From Blautia obeum ATCC 29174 (GTDB taxonomy: Bacteria > Bacillota > Clostridia > Lachnospirales > Lachnospiraceae): a DNA stretch of 64,000 nucleotides. Positions 40,893 through 50,801 of this stretch are shown one piece after another. A model generated the notes under the pieces. That model did not search any database, had not been told where the DNA came from, and worked only from the letters and a program-made list of their open reading frames with translations. A program made the translations under genes and the position numbers. The first letter of the stretch is position 1, and the number at the start of each line of letters is the position of its first letter. The DNA is taken from assembly GCF_025147765.1 (NCBI RefSeq), contig NZ_CP102265.1:2047001-2111000 (forward strand), written 5' to 3'.

Positions 40893-41846
40893 TTATTCTT
40901 CTGTGTGTAAGTCTTTTTCGTCAATGTCAAACAGTGCATTAACAAAAGCATCGGCATCAAATTTCTGTAGATCGTCGATTGTTTCACCAACACCGATATA
41001 TTTTACCGGAATATCCAGTTCCGACTGAATCGCAACAGCGATTCCACCTTTTGCAGTTCCATCCAGTTTTGTAAGAATGATGCCATTTACATTTGCGACT
41101 TCTGCAAATTGTTTGGCCTGTGCCAGGGCATTCTGTCCTGTAGTACCATCCAGAACGACCAGTGTTTCCAGATATGCTTCCGGATATTCTCTTTCCAGGA
41201 TACGGTAGATCTTACGAAGTTCTTCCATAAGATTTTTTTTGTTATGCAATCGTCCAGCTGTATCACAAATCAGCACATCTGCATTTCTTGCCTTGGCCGC
41301 TGCAACTGCATCATATACGATGGATGCCGGATCAGCGCCTTCCTGACCACCGATCAGATCCACACCTGCACGATTTGCCCACTGTGCAAGCTGTTCTCCC
41401 GCTGCTGCACGAAAAGTATCTGCTGCAGCAAGAATAACCTTCTTACCCTGATCCTTTAATTTTCCAGCAAGTTTTCCGACAGAAGTCGTCTTCCCTACAC
41501 CATTTACTCCGATTACAAGAATTACAGATTTACGGTTCTCAAATTCATATTCTGTACTGTCTACACGCATCTGTTCCTTAATACTGTTGATCAGAAGCTG
41601 TTTGCATTCCATAGGATTTTTGATATGTTTCTCTGCCACCTGTTCTTTCAGATGTTCTATGATTGCAGAAGTCGCATTAATACCTATATCACCCATGATC
41701 AGAATTTCTTCCAGTTCTTCATAAAAATCTTCATCAATACTGGAGTAGCCACTGAAAATAGAATCAAAGCCAGCCACGATATTATCGCGTGTTTTGGTCA
41801 AACCACTGACCAGACGTTTAAAAAAGCCTTTTTTTTCTTCTGACAT
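40893..41846 (-). CDS. ftsY: Signal recognition particle receptor FtsY
   Basis: The product is 317 residues. An amphipathic N-terminal helix (KKGFFKRLVSGLTKTRDNIV) is followed by the N domain and GTPase: GVNGVGKTTSVGKLAG (113-128), DTFRAAAGEQLAQWA, CDTAGRLHNKKNLMEEL, TKLDGTAKGG. There is no long acidic domain. It docks the signal recognition particle at the membrane. It follows smc, as in most Firmicutes. Confidence 0.97.
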   Translation of the reverse strand: MSEEKKGFFKRLVSGLTKTRDNIVAGFDSIFSGYSSIDEDFYEELEEILIMGDIGINATSAIIEHLKEQVAEKHIKNPMECKQLLINSIKEQMRVDSTEYEFENRKSVILVIGVNGVGKTTSVGKLAGKLKDQGKKVILAAADTFRAAAGEQLAQWANRAGVDLIGGQEGADPASIVYDAVAAAKARNADVLICDTAGRLHNKKNLMEELRKIYRILEREYPEAYLETLVVLDGTTGQNALAQAKQFAEVANVNGIILTKLDGTAKGGIAVAIQSELDIPVKYIGVGETIDDLQKFDADAFVNALFDIDEKDLHTEE

Positions 41847-41896
41847 ACTATGTCCTCCTCGATAGTTACATTGCTGTTCACTCTGTTACCAGCAAC

Positions 41897-44800
41897 TTAT
41901 TTGCTCAGCTGGTTTTCTACCAGATCAACAGATACAAGAGTTGAAACACCCTTTTCCTGCATGGTGATACCATATAAGCGATCCGCAGCATTCATAGTGC
42001 CACGTCTATGCGTTATTATAATAAACTGTGTATTTTTCGTCAACTTCTGTAAATACGATGCAAAACGTCCAACATTTGAATCATCGAGTGCAGCCTCTAT
42101 CTCATCCAGAAGACAGAATGGAGATGGTTTCAGGTTCTGGATTGCAAAAAGAAGAGCGATCGCAGTCAAAGCTTTTTCTCCACCAGAAAGCTGCATCATA
42201 TTTTGGAGTTTTTTGCCAGGTGGTTGAGAAATGATTCGTATTCCGGCCTCAAGGATATCTTCATCTTCTGCAAGTTCAAGAGTTCCCTTTCCTCCGCCGA
42301 ACAGTTCCTTAAATGCCTTATCAAATTCTCTCTGGATATCACGAAATTTCTCGGTAAACTGTTTTCGCATTCCTTCATCCAATTCCAGAATAATTCCTTC
42401 CAGCGTTTCCTCAGCCTTAACGATATCATCGTATTGACCGGACAGGAATGTATGACGTTCCAGAAGCTCTTTATAATCTTCAATCGCATTTACATTAACA
42501 GAACCAAGTTTACGGATCTCATCCTTTATGCGTGTAACATCCGCTTTGATTGCCTGTCGGTCGGTAAGTTCTTCTTTTCGATACTGAAGTGCATTGTTTG
42601 GCGTGATCTCATATTCTTCCCACATATAGGAAATCTGACCTTCCCTCTGCTCCTCAATTTTTTCTGTCTGACTTCTCAGACGGAAGCATTCTTTATCCAG
42701 AAGAGAAGTCTTTTCTGAAAGATGATCTCTTTTTTCAAAAAATGTTTTGTGGCTGGCACTTCGTTTTTCTTTTTCTTCCTGCCACTGTGCTCTCTGGCTG
42801 CCATACTGTTCTTCTTTTAAAAGGCATTCCTGTGCCGCATTTTTCAGCTCCTGGATACCTTCTTCTTTTTTATGTATCTCTTCACGACTCTGTACAAGAT
42901 TTTCTGTAATTTCCTGTGATTCCTTCTGAAATGCAGCAATCTCAGAATTCAGACGACTCAGGTTTTCCTGCAGGAATTGATTCTGCTGTTCAAGAGAAGA
43001 TTCTTCCAGCCGGATTTTTTCCAGTTCATGTGTCTTCTCTGTTTCTTCTGCCTTCCATTCCTCTAGTTCTTTCTGTTTGGTCTCAATAAAGGTTTCCAGT
43101 TCCTTTTCGTCCTTCTGCGAATCCTCCAGTTCTCTGGCAATGCTGCTATGATCCTGTCTGATCTCACCTGCCTGATGGCGGAGTTCTTCCTGTTCACGAT
43201 CAATCTGCCGATAGCTGTTCTGAATTTCGCCTTCTTTTTCTTTGAGCTGTTCAAGATTCATCTTTGCAGTATTCTGTTCAACATACTGTTGACGGAGTTT
43301 CTGCTGAAAATCGGCGATCGTATCGCGAAGCACATTTCGCCTGCTACGGTTTTCACCTATTGATTTCTGCGTTTCTTCCAGTTCTTTCCTGAGAATTCCT
43401 ACACTTCTTTCCAGTTCTTCAATTTCACGGCGTCTTCCGAGAAGATTGCTGTTATTTTTAAACGCACCACCGGTCATGGAACCACCGGGACTTAAAGACT
43501 CTCCTTCAATCGTAACCATACGCAGACTGTGACGATATTTTTTTCCGATTGCAATTGCATGATCAATATTATCTACAACAAGGACACGGCCCAGAAGATA
43601 CATGACCAGTTCACTGTATTCTTTATCCGCATTTACAAGAGTATTGGCAGTACCCACAACTCCCGGTTCACTCAACACATCCCTCTGATTCAGTCCACCT
43701 CTTCCGCTGATATTAGACAAAGGAAGAAATGTAGCACGGCCAAAGCGGTTTTTCTTCAGAAAACCAATCATACGTTTAGCTGTCTGTTCATTATCTGTGA
43801 CGATATTCTGAATACTTCCGCCCAGTGCAGTTTCAATCGCAACCTCATAGTCTTTCTGCACATGAATGATATCAGCCACAACACCTTTAATACCGGGTTC
43901 ACGGTTTTTCTGTTCCATTACACGACGGATACTGTTTCCATATCCATCATAACGTTCTGTAATGTTTTTAAGAGATTCCAGGCGGGAAGCCTCACGATGG
44001 TATGCTGTCTGACCGATTTCCATCTGAGAATTCTGTTTTTTCAATTCATCCTGTAACTTCTGCACCTCTCCGTCCAGACGTACACATTCTTCATTTGTCG
44101 AATGGATCACAGCCGTTACTGCATCATATTGTTTCTGTGCATTAAGACGTTCTTTCTCCAGAACCTCTTCTTCGCTTTTCAGGCGAAGAATTCGCTGACT
44201 GATCTCTGCTTTACGGATATTCAGCTGCTCCAGCATCGCATCAAAACGTTGTACTTTTCCTTTGGTCGTTGCACGGCTGTTCAAGATCTCAATGATCTCG
44301 TTTTTGCCGTCTTCTACAGCCTGTGTACATTCTTCTACGTTTGAAACGATGTTTTCCAGAGCCTCTGTTTCCTTTGAAAGACTGGCCCGAATTTCTTTCA
44401 GTCTGCTCTGCAGTTCCAGTTTGTCTTCTGCCAGTTTTTCTTTTTCCTGCGTTCTCCGGTCCAGATCTTCCCCTAAAGCTGTCAGACGGTTCTGATAATG
44501 CTCACTGTTCTGTTTTCCCGAAGAGATCTGTTCTTCAAGAACCTGCACCTGGCCTTCATACTGCTGTTTCAGAAGCGCATTCTGCTGCTGCTCTTCTTTC
44601 AACGTATCGAGCCTGTGATTTAAATCTTCCAGTTCCTGTTCCAGACGGTCATACTCTATTTTGGTCTGATCATATGCTGCCTGAGCTTCATTTAGTTCTC
44701 TCTGCGCCTGTTCAAGTTTTTCTTCCAGTTCTTTCAGAAGTTCACCGGTTCTCTGATGATCAAGAAGAAACAGATTCACATCAAGTTCTTTCAATTCCTC

Positions 44801-45457
44801 TCTTTTGGCCAGATATATACGCGCTGTTTCAGACTGCTTTTCCAATGGTCCAAGCTGTTTGGTCAGCTCGCTTAAAATATCCGTTACACGGACCAGATTC
44901 TGCCGCTCTTCATCCAGCTTTTTCAGAGTGGTAGCTTTTCTTCGTTTAAATTTGACGATTCCTGCCGCCTCATCGAAAAGCTCTCGCCGTTCTTCAGGTT
45001 TACCACTTAAGATTTTATCAATCTGCCCCTGTCCAATGATGGAATACCCTTCTTTACCGATACCGGTATCATAAAACATTTCCTGAATGTCTTTCAGACG
45101 GCATCCACTGCCATTGATCAGATATTCACTTTCTCCCGAACGATACAGCCGCCTCGTTACAGTAACTTCATTGTAATCTACCGGAAGTTTATGATCACTG
45201 TTATCCAGCGTAATAGATACAGAAGCAAAACTTAATGGCTTTCGATTCTCTGTTCCTGAAAAAATAACGTCCTGCATGTTACCGCCTCGAAGCTGTTTGG
45301 CGCTCTGTTCACCAAGTACCCAGCGGACAGCATCTCCAACATTACTTTTTCCACTTCCATTTGGTCCGACAATACCGGTAATTCCGTTATGAAATTCAAA
45401 ATTGATTTTCTGTGCAAAGGATTTGAAGCCATATACTTCAATATTCTTTAAATACAT
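41897..45457 (-). CDS. smc: Chromosome segregation protein SMC
   Basis: The product is 1186 residues. The head begins with YGFKSFAQKINFEFHNGITGIVGPNGSGKSNV (Walker A near 32-39). Long coiled coils flank a hinge near residues 520-640 (GIKGVVADIIHV, GRATFLPLSNI). The C-terminal head has LSGGEKALTAIALLFAI and Walker B CLLDEIEAALDDSNV. SMC condenses the nucleoid with ScpA/B. It lies between rnc and ftsY. Confidence 0.97.
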   Translation of the reverse strand: MYLKNIEVYGFKSFAQKINFEFHNGITGIVGPNGSGKSNVGDAVRWVLGEQSAKQLRGGNMQDVIFSGTENRKPLSFASVSITLDNSDHKLPVDYNEVTVTRRLYRSGESEYLINGSGCRLKDIQEMFYDTGIGKEGYSIIGQGQIDKILSGKPEERRELFDEAAGIVKFKRRKATTLKKLDEERQNLVRVTDILSELTKQLGPLEKQSETARIYLAKREELKELDVNLFLLDHQRTGELLKELEEKLEQAQRELNEAQAAYDQTKIEYDRLEQELEDLNHRLDTLKEEQQQNALLKQQYEGQVQVLEEQISSGKQNSEHYQNRLTALGEDLDRRTQEKEKLAEDKLELQSRLKEIRASLSKETEALENIVSNVEECTQAVEDGKNEIIEILNSRATTKGKVQRFDAMLEQLNIRKAEISQRILRLKSEEEVLEKERLNAQKQYDAVTAVIHSTNEECVRLDGEVQKLQDELKKQNSQMEIGQTAYHREASRLESLKNITERYDGYGNSIRRVMEQKNREPGIKGVVADIIHVQKDYEVAIETALGGSIQNIVTDNEQTAKRMIGFLKKNRFGRATFLPLSNISGRGGLNQRDVLSEPGVVGTANTLVNADKEYSELVMYLLGRVLVVDNIDHAIAIGKKYRHSLRMVTIEGESLSPGGSMTGGAFKNNSNLLGRRREIEELERSVGILRKELEETQKSIGENRSRRNVLRDTIADFQQKLRQQYVEQNTAKMNLEQLKEKEGEIQNSYRQIDREQEELRHQAGEIRQDHSSIARELEDSQKDEKELETFIETKQKELEEWKAEETEKTHELEKIRLEESSLEQQNQFLQENLSRLNSEIAAFQKESQEITENLVQSREEIHKKEEGIQELKNAAQECLLKEEQYGSQRAQWQEEKEKRSASHKTFFEKRDHLSEKTSLLDKECFRLRSQTEKIEEQREGQISYMWEEYEITPNNALQYRKEELTDRQAIKADVTRIKDEIRKLGSVNVNAIEDYKELLERHTFLSGQYDDIVKAEETLEGIILELDEGMRKQFTEKFRDIQREFDKAFKELFGGGKGTLELAEDEDILEAGIRIISQPPGKKLQNMMQLSGGEKALTAIALLFAIQNLKPSPFCLLDEIEAALDDSNVGRFASYLQKLTKNTQFIIITHRRGTMNAADRLYGITMQEKGVSTLVSVDLVENQLSK

Positions 45458-45502
45458 AGTTCACCTGCCAGTTTTTCTTTTCCTCATGTATCACGCATAA
45501 AA

Positions 45503-46174
45503 TCAGAATTTCTTTTCCTGAATTGCCTGATATGCTGCTGCCTGTTCGGCAGCTTTCTTTGTATGACCGGTTCCATTTCCGACAACCTGTCCATTCACCT
45601 GAACACTTACCGTAAATTGCTTGTCATGATCCGGTCCGCTCTCTCCGGTCAGAATATATTCTACCGGCTGAATTCCTTTTTCCTGGACTATTTCCTGCAG
45701 AATTGTCTTGCTGTCATAAAAAAGCTGTTTATGTTCAATATCGTTTAAGATAAATTTCAGGACAAAATCCTTTGCAGGTTCAAAACCGCCATCCAGATAA
45801 ATGGCTCCAAGAAGAGCTTCTGTTGCATCTGAAACGATAGAATCCCTATTACGTCCACCCGTCATATTCTCGCCTTTGCCAAGGAGAAGATACTGTGGAA
45901 GTCCAAACTGCCGCGCGCAGTACGCAAGGCTAGGTTCACAGACCAGGCTTGCACGTTTTTTGGTCAGTTCCCCCTCCGGAACCTGTGTGAATTTTGCATA
46001 AAGGAAATCACTGCTGATCAGTTCAAGAACTGCATCGCCAAGGAACTCCAGACGTTCATTACAGCCCAGTTTTCCCAACTTTTTTTCATTTGCATATGAA
46101 CTGTGTGTCAATGCCTGTTTCAGAAGTTTTTTATTTTGAAATGTATATCCTATGATCTGTTCCAATTGTTCCAT
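45503..46174 (-). CDS. rnc: Ribonuclease III
   Basis: The product is 223 residues. The catalytic signature NERLEFLGDAVLELISSDFLY begins near residue 38, with further acidic residues in SDATEALLGAIYLDGG. A double-stranded RNA-binding domain lies at about 152-222 (DSKTILQEIVQEKGIQPVEY ... TKKAAEQAAAYQAI). It processes rRNA and dsRNA. It lies directly after plsX; no acpP gene is between them. Confidence 0.97.
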   Translation of the reverse strand: MEQLEQIIGYTFQNKKLLKQALTHSSYANEKKLGKLGCNERLEFLGDAVLELISSDFLYAKFTQVPEGELTKKRASLVCEPSLAYCARQFGLPQYLLLGKGENMTGGRNRDSIVSDATEALLGAIYLDGGFEPAKDFVLKFILNDIEHKQLFYDSKTILQEIVQEKGIQPVEYILTGESGPDHDKQFTVSVQVNGQVVGNGTGHTKKAAEQAAAYQAIQEKKF

Positions 46175-46194
46175 TTTATCTGCCTTCTTTTCTG

Positions 46195-47229
46195 TTATTC
46201 CTTATCTGGGGCCGGAAATTGCGCCGGCTGGATTTTTTCCGCAATTTTTTCGTTGATCCTCTGTTGTTTGAACTGTACGCACTGGAAAATTGCATGCTTA
46301 ATTTCGATAGCTTTGGCACTTCCATGCGTTTTGACAACAAGGCCTTTTAATCCAAGGAGCGGAGCTCCACCATATTCTGTCGCATCAAAACTTTTGAGTG
46401 TCTGTTTCAGCGCCGGTTTGACAAGAAGTGCTCCTATCTTACTTTTTAAAGTACTCATCATTCCATCTTTGATTTTGTGAATCAGTTCAGAACTGACTCC
46501 CTCATAAAGTTTGAGAATAACATTTCCGACAAAAGCTTCGCATACGATAACATCCGCATAACCTGCCGGAATATCTCGTGCCTCAATGCTTCCGATAAAA
46601 TTGATCCCTTCTGCTTCTTTGAGAAGAGGAAAAGTTTCCTTAACCAGAGCATTTCCCTTTTCTTCCTCTGCACCGTTATTTACAATCGCAACACGCGGAT
46701 TTTTGATGCCGACTACATGTTCCATATAAATAGATCCCATTTTTGCAAACTGTACCAGATGAGATGGTCTGGCGTCAACATTTGCGCCACAGTCAATCAG
46801 AAGAGAAACTCCTTTAGCTGTGGGAATCAACGGAGCCAGAGGCGGACGTTCCACACCTTTGCTTCTGCCAACAAGAACCTGACCGCCGACAAGGACCGCA
46901 CCCGTGCTTCCGGAAGAAACAAATGCATCGGCCTTCTGTTCTTTTACCATTTTAAGTCCTACAACGATTGAAGAATCTTTTTTCTTTCGAATTGCAAAAA
47001 CAGGAGGTTCTGCAGTCTCAATTACTTCTGTTGCATTTACCACCTGGATTCTGTCTGTCGGATAATCCTGATATTTCTTAAGCTCTGAATGAATCACTTC
47101 TTCCTGACCGGTAAGAATGACCAGGATATCTTTTCTTTCTTTTACTGCTTCTACAGCTGCTTTTACAGGTTCCACCGGTGCGAGATCACCACCCATGGCA
47201 TCTACAACAACTTTTACCAATTCTGCCAT
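46195..47229 (-). CDS. plsX: Phosphate acyltransferase PlsX
   Basis: The product is 344 residues with the family start VVDAMGGDLAPVEPVKA; FVSSGSTGAVLVG and LIDCGANVDARPSHL follow. It converts acyl-ACP to acyl-phosphate for phospholipid synthesis. It has its own consensus promoter (47290-47318), as expected after separation from rpmF. Confidence 0.96.
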   Translation of the reverse strand: MAELVKVVVDAMGGDLAPVEPVKAAVEAVKERKDILVILTGQEEVIHSELKKYQDYPTDRIQVVNATEVIETAEPPVFAIRKKKDSSIVVGLKMVKEQKADAFVSSGSTGAVLVGGQVLVGRSKGVERPPLAPLIPTAKGVSLLIDCGANVDARPSHLVQFAKMGSIYMEHVVGIKNPRVAIVNNGAEEEKGNALVKETFPLLKEAEGINFIGSIEARDIPAGYADVIVCEAFVGNVILKLYEGVSSELIHKIKDGMMSTLKSKIGALLVKPALKQTLKSFDATEYGGAPLLGLKGLVVKTHGSAKAIEIKHAIFQCVQFKQQRINEKIAEKIQPAQFPAPDKE

Positions 47230-47289
47230 ATTAATCCTCCTGTATATCTATTTTAAATCCATATTGTTATCAAAAAAACTTCAAACTTT

Positions 47290-47318
47290 ATCATACTAAA
47301 GAATTATCAGAAAATCAA
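47290..47318 (-). promoter_or_regulatory. Sigma-A promoter of plsX
   Basis: Minus strand: TTGATT (47313-47318), 17-base spacer, TATGAT (47290-47295), about 60 bases before the plsX start and after the ABC-F stop. Lipid-repressor (FapR-like) sites were not recognised. Confidence 0.8.
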
Positions 47319-47335
47319 GAGTGTTCCCACGTCAT

Positions 47336-49180
47336 CTATTTATTATTCTGAGCTTCGATCTGTTCTGCCAGGTCATTCAGATAAACCCAGCGATCCATTT
47401 TTTCTTCCAGAAGTGCTTCTGCAGTCTCTTTTTCCTTTGTAAGTTCGTTAAGTTTACCGGAATTTGTAGCATTCGCCATGATATCATTATCCAGCTTTTC
47501 AATTTTTTCTTCCAACCCAGCAATATCATCATCAATTGTTTCGTATTCCCGTTGTTCTTTATAACTGAATTTCAGTTTTGAAGAACGATTCTGTTTCCAT
47601 GTCTTTACAGAAGATTTTTCTTCCTGAGGTTCTTCTATCATGTTCTTTCCGACAGAAGAAGCTTTTATCTCTACGGATTCATCAATATTCATACCTTCCC
47701 GACGTTTTTTTGCTTCGAGATAGTCAGTATAGCCACCTTCATATTGAGTCAGATTTCCCTCTCTGTCAAATTCAAAGATACGGTCTGCCAGATTGTCCAG
47801 GAAATATCTGTCGTGAGAAACAGCAATGACTATTCCGGCAAAAGAATCCAGGTAATCTTCCAGGATCGTCAGTGTTGGAATATCAATATCATTCGTAATC
47901 TCGTCCAGCAAAAGTACATTTGGTGCTGCAGCAAGTACTTTCAGAAGATATAATCTTTTTTTCTCACCACCGGAAAGTTTTTCGATTGGTGAATACTGCA
48001 TGGCCGGCTCAAATAAAAACTGCTCGAGAAGTTTGGATGCACTGATGAGTCCGTCCTTTGTCGGAATAAATTCTGCTACAGCTTTAATATAGTCGATCAC
48101 TCTCTGACTGGAATTCATGTCTTCGATTTCCTGTGAAAAATAGCCAATCTTAATGGTATCCCCAATTTCAACACTTCCGCTGTCCGGTTCAAGGATACCT
48201 GCTATGATCTTAAGCAGCGTAGATTTGCCGCAGCCATTTGGACCTATGATTCCTAGTCTCTGATTTTTCAGAACAATATAGTCAAAATCACGAATACATA
48301 CCCGCTCACCAAAACGTTTGGAAATATGATGCAGTTCAATCGTCTTTTTGCCCATTCTGGTCTCTACAGAATCAATCTCTACATTTTTGTCCCGCACAGG
48401 CGCTGCGGAATTCTTCATAGCCTCCAGACGGTCCAGACGGGCTCTCTGCTTTGTACTTCTTGCCCGGCATCCTCTTTTTGCCCATTCGACCTCCATACGA
48501 AGAATACTCTGTTTTTTACGTTCTGAAGCCATTTCCATTTCTTCTCGCTGCGCTTTCATTTCCAGAAAATCAGAATATTTTGCTTCGTAAGTATAGATCT
48601 TACCATGACTGATCTCCAGAATCTTATTTGTTACACGGTCAAGGAAATAACGATCATGTGTTACCATAATAACAACGCCTTTAAAACGATTCAGATAATC
48701 TTCCAGCCAGGAAGCCATTTCGTTGTCCAGATGGTTGGTCGGCTCATCCAGGATCAGAACATCAGCCGGATTCACGAGAACGGCTGCAAGTGCCACGCGT
48801 TTTTTCTGTCCTCCGGAAAGATGTGCGATTTCCTCTTCATGGTCTTCAATACCAAGTTTATTAAGCACCATATGAGCCTCTGTCTCGGAATTCCAGCTCT
48901 GTTCTTTCTGTCCCTGTATCACGTAAGAAAGAATGGTTGCGCCCTCTGGAAATTCAGGATGCTGCGGCAGATATGTGATACGAAGGCCATTCTGCATAAC
49001 CACCTGTCCTTCATCGGTTTCCTCGAAACCTGCCAGTATTCGAAGAAACGTGGTCTTTCCTGTTCCATTGATACCGATGATTCCAATTTTGTCACCCTGA
49101 TGGATGCCACAGGAGATATCGTCAAAAATCACTTTTTCGCCATAAGTTTTACTGATATGTTCCAGATTTAATACGTTCAT
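47336..49180 (-). CDS. ABC-F family ATPase, Uup-like
   Basis: The product is 614 residues with two ATPase domains and no membrane segments. Walker A motifs are GINGTGKTTFL (near 36) and GPNGCGKSTLLKI (near 318); signatures are LSGGQKKRVALA and LSGGEKKRLYLL. The basic linker between them (ERKKQSILRMEVEWAKRGC) and C-terminal coiled coil after residue 520 fit Uup-type ABC-F translation factors. It would act on ribosomes or recombination intermediates. A drug-resistance ABC-F role is possible but not indicated. It lies 11 bp after the MATE gene. Confidence 0.88.
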   Translation of the reverse strand: MNVLNLEHISKTYGEKVIFDDISCGIHQGDKIGIIGINGTGKTTFLRILAGFEETDEGQVVMQNGLRITYLPQHPEFPEGATILSYVIQGQKEQSWNSETEAHMVLNKLGIEDHEEEIAHLSGGQKKRVALAAVLVNPADVLILDEPTNHLDNEMASWLEDYLNRFKGVVIMVTHDRYFLDRVTNKILEISHGKIYTYEAKYSDFLEMKAQREEMEMASERKKQSILRMEVEWAKRGCRARSTKQRARLDRLEAMKNSAAPVRDKNVEIDSVETRMGKKTIELHHISKRFGERVCIRDFDYIVLKNQRLGIIGPNGCGKSTLLKIIAGILEPDSGSVEIGDTIKIGYFSQEIEDMNSSQRVIDYIKAVAEFIPTKDGLISASKLLEQFLFEPAMQYSPIEKLSGGEKKRLYLLKVLAAAPNVLLLDEITNDIDIPTLTILEDYLDSFAGIVIAVSHDRYFLDNLADRIFEFDREGNLTQYEGGYTDYLEAKKRREGMNIDESVEIKASSVGKNMIEEPQEEKSSVKTWKQNRSSKLKFSYKEQREYETIDDDIAGLEEKIEKLDNDIMANATNSGKLNELTKEKETAEALLEEKMDRWVYLNDLAEQIEAQNNK

Positions 49181-49191
49181 CTATATGCTCC

Positions 49192-50541
49192 TTACTGTAA
49201 AATCTGTTCTTCCGTTTTAGGAAATTTTTTGAAGTAATATATAATAAATAAAACTGCTGTAATTCCCCAGGATACCGGGTAACTCAGCATGATCGTCTTA
49301 ATTCCTGAATAAACAGGAAATACCCCAAACATCCAGGCAATTCTGATCAGGCATACCCCACCGCAGGTCAACAGCATTGGTACCAATACTCTTCCCGCGC
49401 CTCTCAGCGCTCCGGACAATATTCCGATCACTACATACATAAAATATGACGGAAGAAGAAAATGCATCATGTCTGCGCCAATGCGGACAACATTGCTGTC
49501 CGTTGTAAACAATCTATATAACGGTTCTGCAAAACCATACAGTGCTGCACTTACCAGAATTGCAGCTCCATAAGACATAAGCAGACATACTTTGACGCTT
49601 TTTCGCATTCTCTGTATTTTCCCCGCACCATAATTCTGGCCGACAAATGTTGTGATAGCAATACCAAACGAATTGACAACCATCCAATAAATAGCATCAA
49701 TTTTCGCAAATGTTCCCCATGCAGCAACGGTATCTGTTCCCAGGCCATTCACAAATATCTGAATGATCAGATTTGCAATAGTATACATAGTTGCTTCCAA
49801 TGCTGCTGGAATTCCAATGCGAAGTACCGACTGCAGGGATGCCATATAAAAACGAATCTCCCTGATCTTTAACCGGAATAAAGAATTTCCCTTTATTAAA
49901 ATCCACGTTACCATGCATGCACTGATTCCCTGACAGGAAACAGTCGCAATTGCAACTCCCATTACACCCATTTTAAGGAATACAACAAGCATGATATCAA
50001 AAAAAATATTCAAGCCACAGGTCATGATCAGCACATACAACGGTCTTCTGGAATCCCCAACTGCGCGAAGAATAGAAGCTCCCATATTATAAACGATATT
50101 AAAGATCATACCGCAGAAATAGATATGCAGATATATAACAGAATCAGCCATCAACTCTGAAGGTGTCTTCATCGCTATAAGAACTTTTTCTGTGATCCAA
50201 AAGCCAATCAGTCCCACTATGGCTCCTGTAACGATTGCAAAGGCATATGCTGTATGCAACGTTCTGTTTAGATTTTTATGATCTTTTGCCCCATAAAACT
50301 GTGCAATGATCACGGAAGCACCCGAAGTCAGTCCGACAAAAACTTCCACAATCAGTGTAACGATCTGATTCACTGATCCACTTACCGCAGCCAAAGCTTC
50401 TTTACCTACAAAACGACCGACAACAATACTGTCGGCCGTATTATACACCTGCTGAAAAAAAGTGCCTATTACAATCGGAAAAAAGAATATTAAAAGCTGT
50501 TTCCAGATTACCCCTTCCGTAATCCGATTCTTCTGCTCCAT
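49192..50541 (-). CDS. MATE-family efflux transporter
   Basis: The product is 449 residues from ATG 50541, with GGAGGGA six bases before. About 12 membrane helices are expected, with family segments FFFPIVIGTFFQQVYNTADSIVVGRFVG, GASVIIAQFYGAKD and MYTIANLIIQIFVNGLGTDTVAAWG. It would export drugs or metabolites using a cation gradient. Substrate unknown. It lies between the rpmF terminator and the ABC-F gene, an insertion in the usual rpmF-plsX order. Confidence 0.9.
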   Translation of the reverse strand: MEQKNRITEGVIWKQLLIFFFPIVIGTFFQQVYNTADSIVVGRFVGKEALAAVSGSVNQIVTLIVEVFVGLTSGASVIIAQFYGAKDHKNLNRTLHTAYAFAIVTGAIVGLIGFWITEKVLIAMKTPSELMADSVIYLHIYFCGMIFNIVYNMGASILRAVGDSRRPLYVLIMTCGLNIFFDIMLVVFLKMGVMGVAIATVSCQGISACMVTWILIKGNSLFRLKIREIRFYMASLQSVLRIGIPAALEATMYTIANLIIQIFVNGLGTDTVAAWGTFAKIDAIYWMVVNSFGIAITTFVGQNYGAGKIQRMRKSVKVCLLMSYGAAILVSAALYGFAEPLYRLFTTDSNVVRIGADMMHFLLPSYFMYVVIGILSGALRGAGRVLVPMLLTCGGVCLIRIAWMFGVFPVYSGIKTIMLSYPVSWGITAVLFIIYYFKKFPKTEEQILQ

Positions 50542-50570
50542 CTTTCCCTCCAAGACATAGAATTTGATTG

Positions 50571-50602
50571 AAAAAAACAGAATCCCGAAAAAGGATTCTG
50601 TT
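50571..50602 (-). terminator. Terminator after rpmF
   Basis: Minus strand: AACAGAATCC pairs with GGATTCTGTT around a seven-base loop, followed by five or more T. A strong intrinsic terminator 14 bases after the rpmF stop. Confidence 0.88.
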
Positions 50603-50615
50603 TCATTCGTTGTGA

Positions 50616-50798
50616 TTAGTCTTCAACTTTCACGATTTCTTTCTTATTGTAGCTTCCGCATTCTTTACAAACTCTGTGAGGCATCATCAGGGCGCCGCAT
50701 TTGCTGCATTTTACCAGATTCGGAGCACTCATTTTCCAGTTTGCACGTCTTTTATCACGTCTAGCTTTAGATGATTTGTTTTTTGGACATATGGACAT
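50616..50798 (-). CDS. rpmF: 50S ribosomal protein L32
   Basis: The product is 60 residues: CPKNKSSKARRDKRRANW start and a zinc ribbon CSKCG ... CKECG. It is a component of the large subunit. It follows the DUF177 gene by 3 bp, the conserved pairing. Confidence 0.97.
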   Translation of the reverse strand: MSICPKNKSSKARRDKRRANWKMSAPNLVKCSKCGALMMPHRVCKECGSYNKKEIVKVED

Positions 50799-50801
50799 AG
50801 G

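Noticed and set aside
44323..44934. Long plus-strand open frame (about 200 codons) opposite smc
   Set aside because: It is antisense to the coiled-coil part of smc, lacks a ribosome site and has repetitive, non-protein-like composition.
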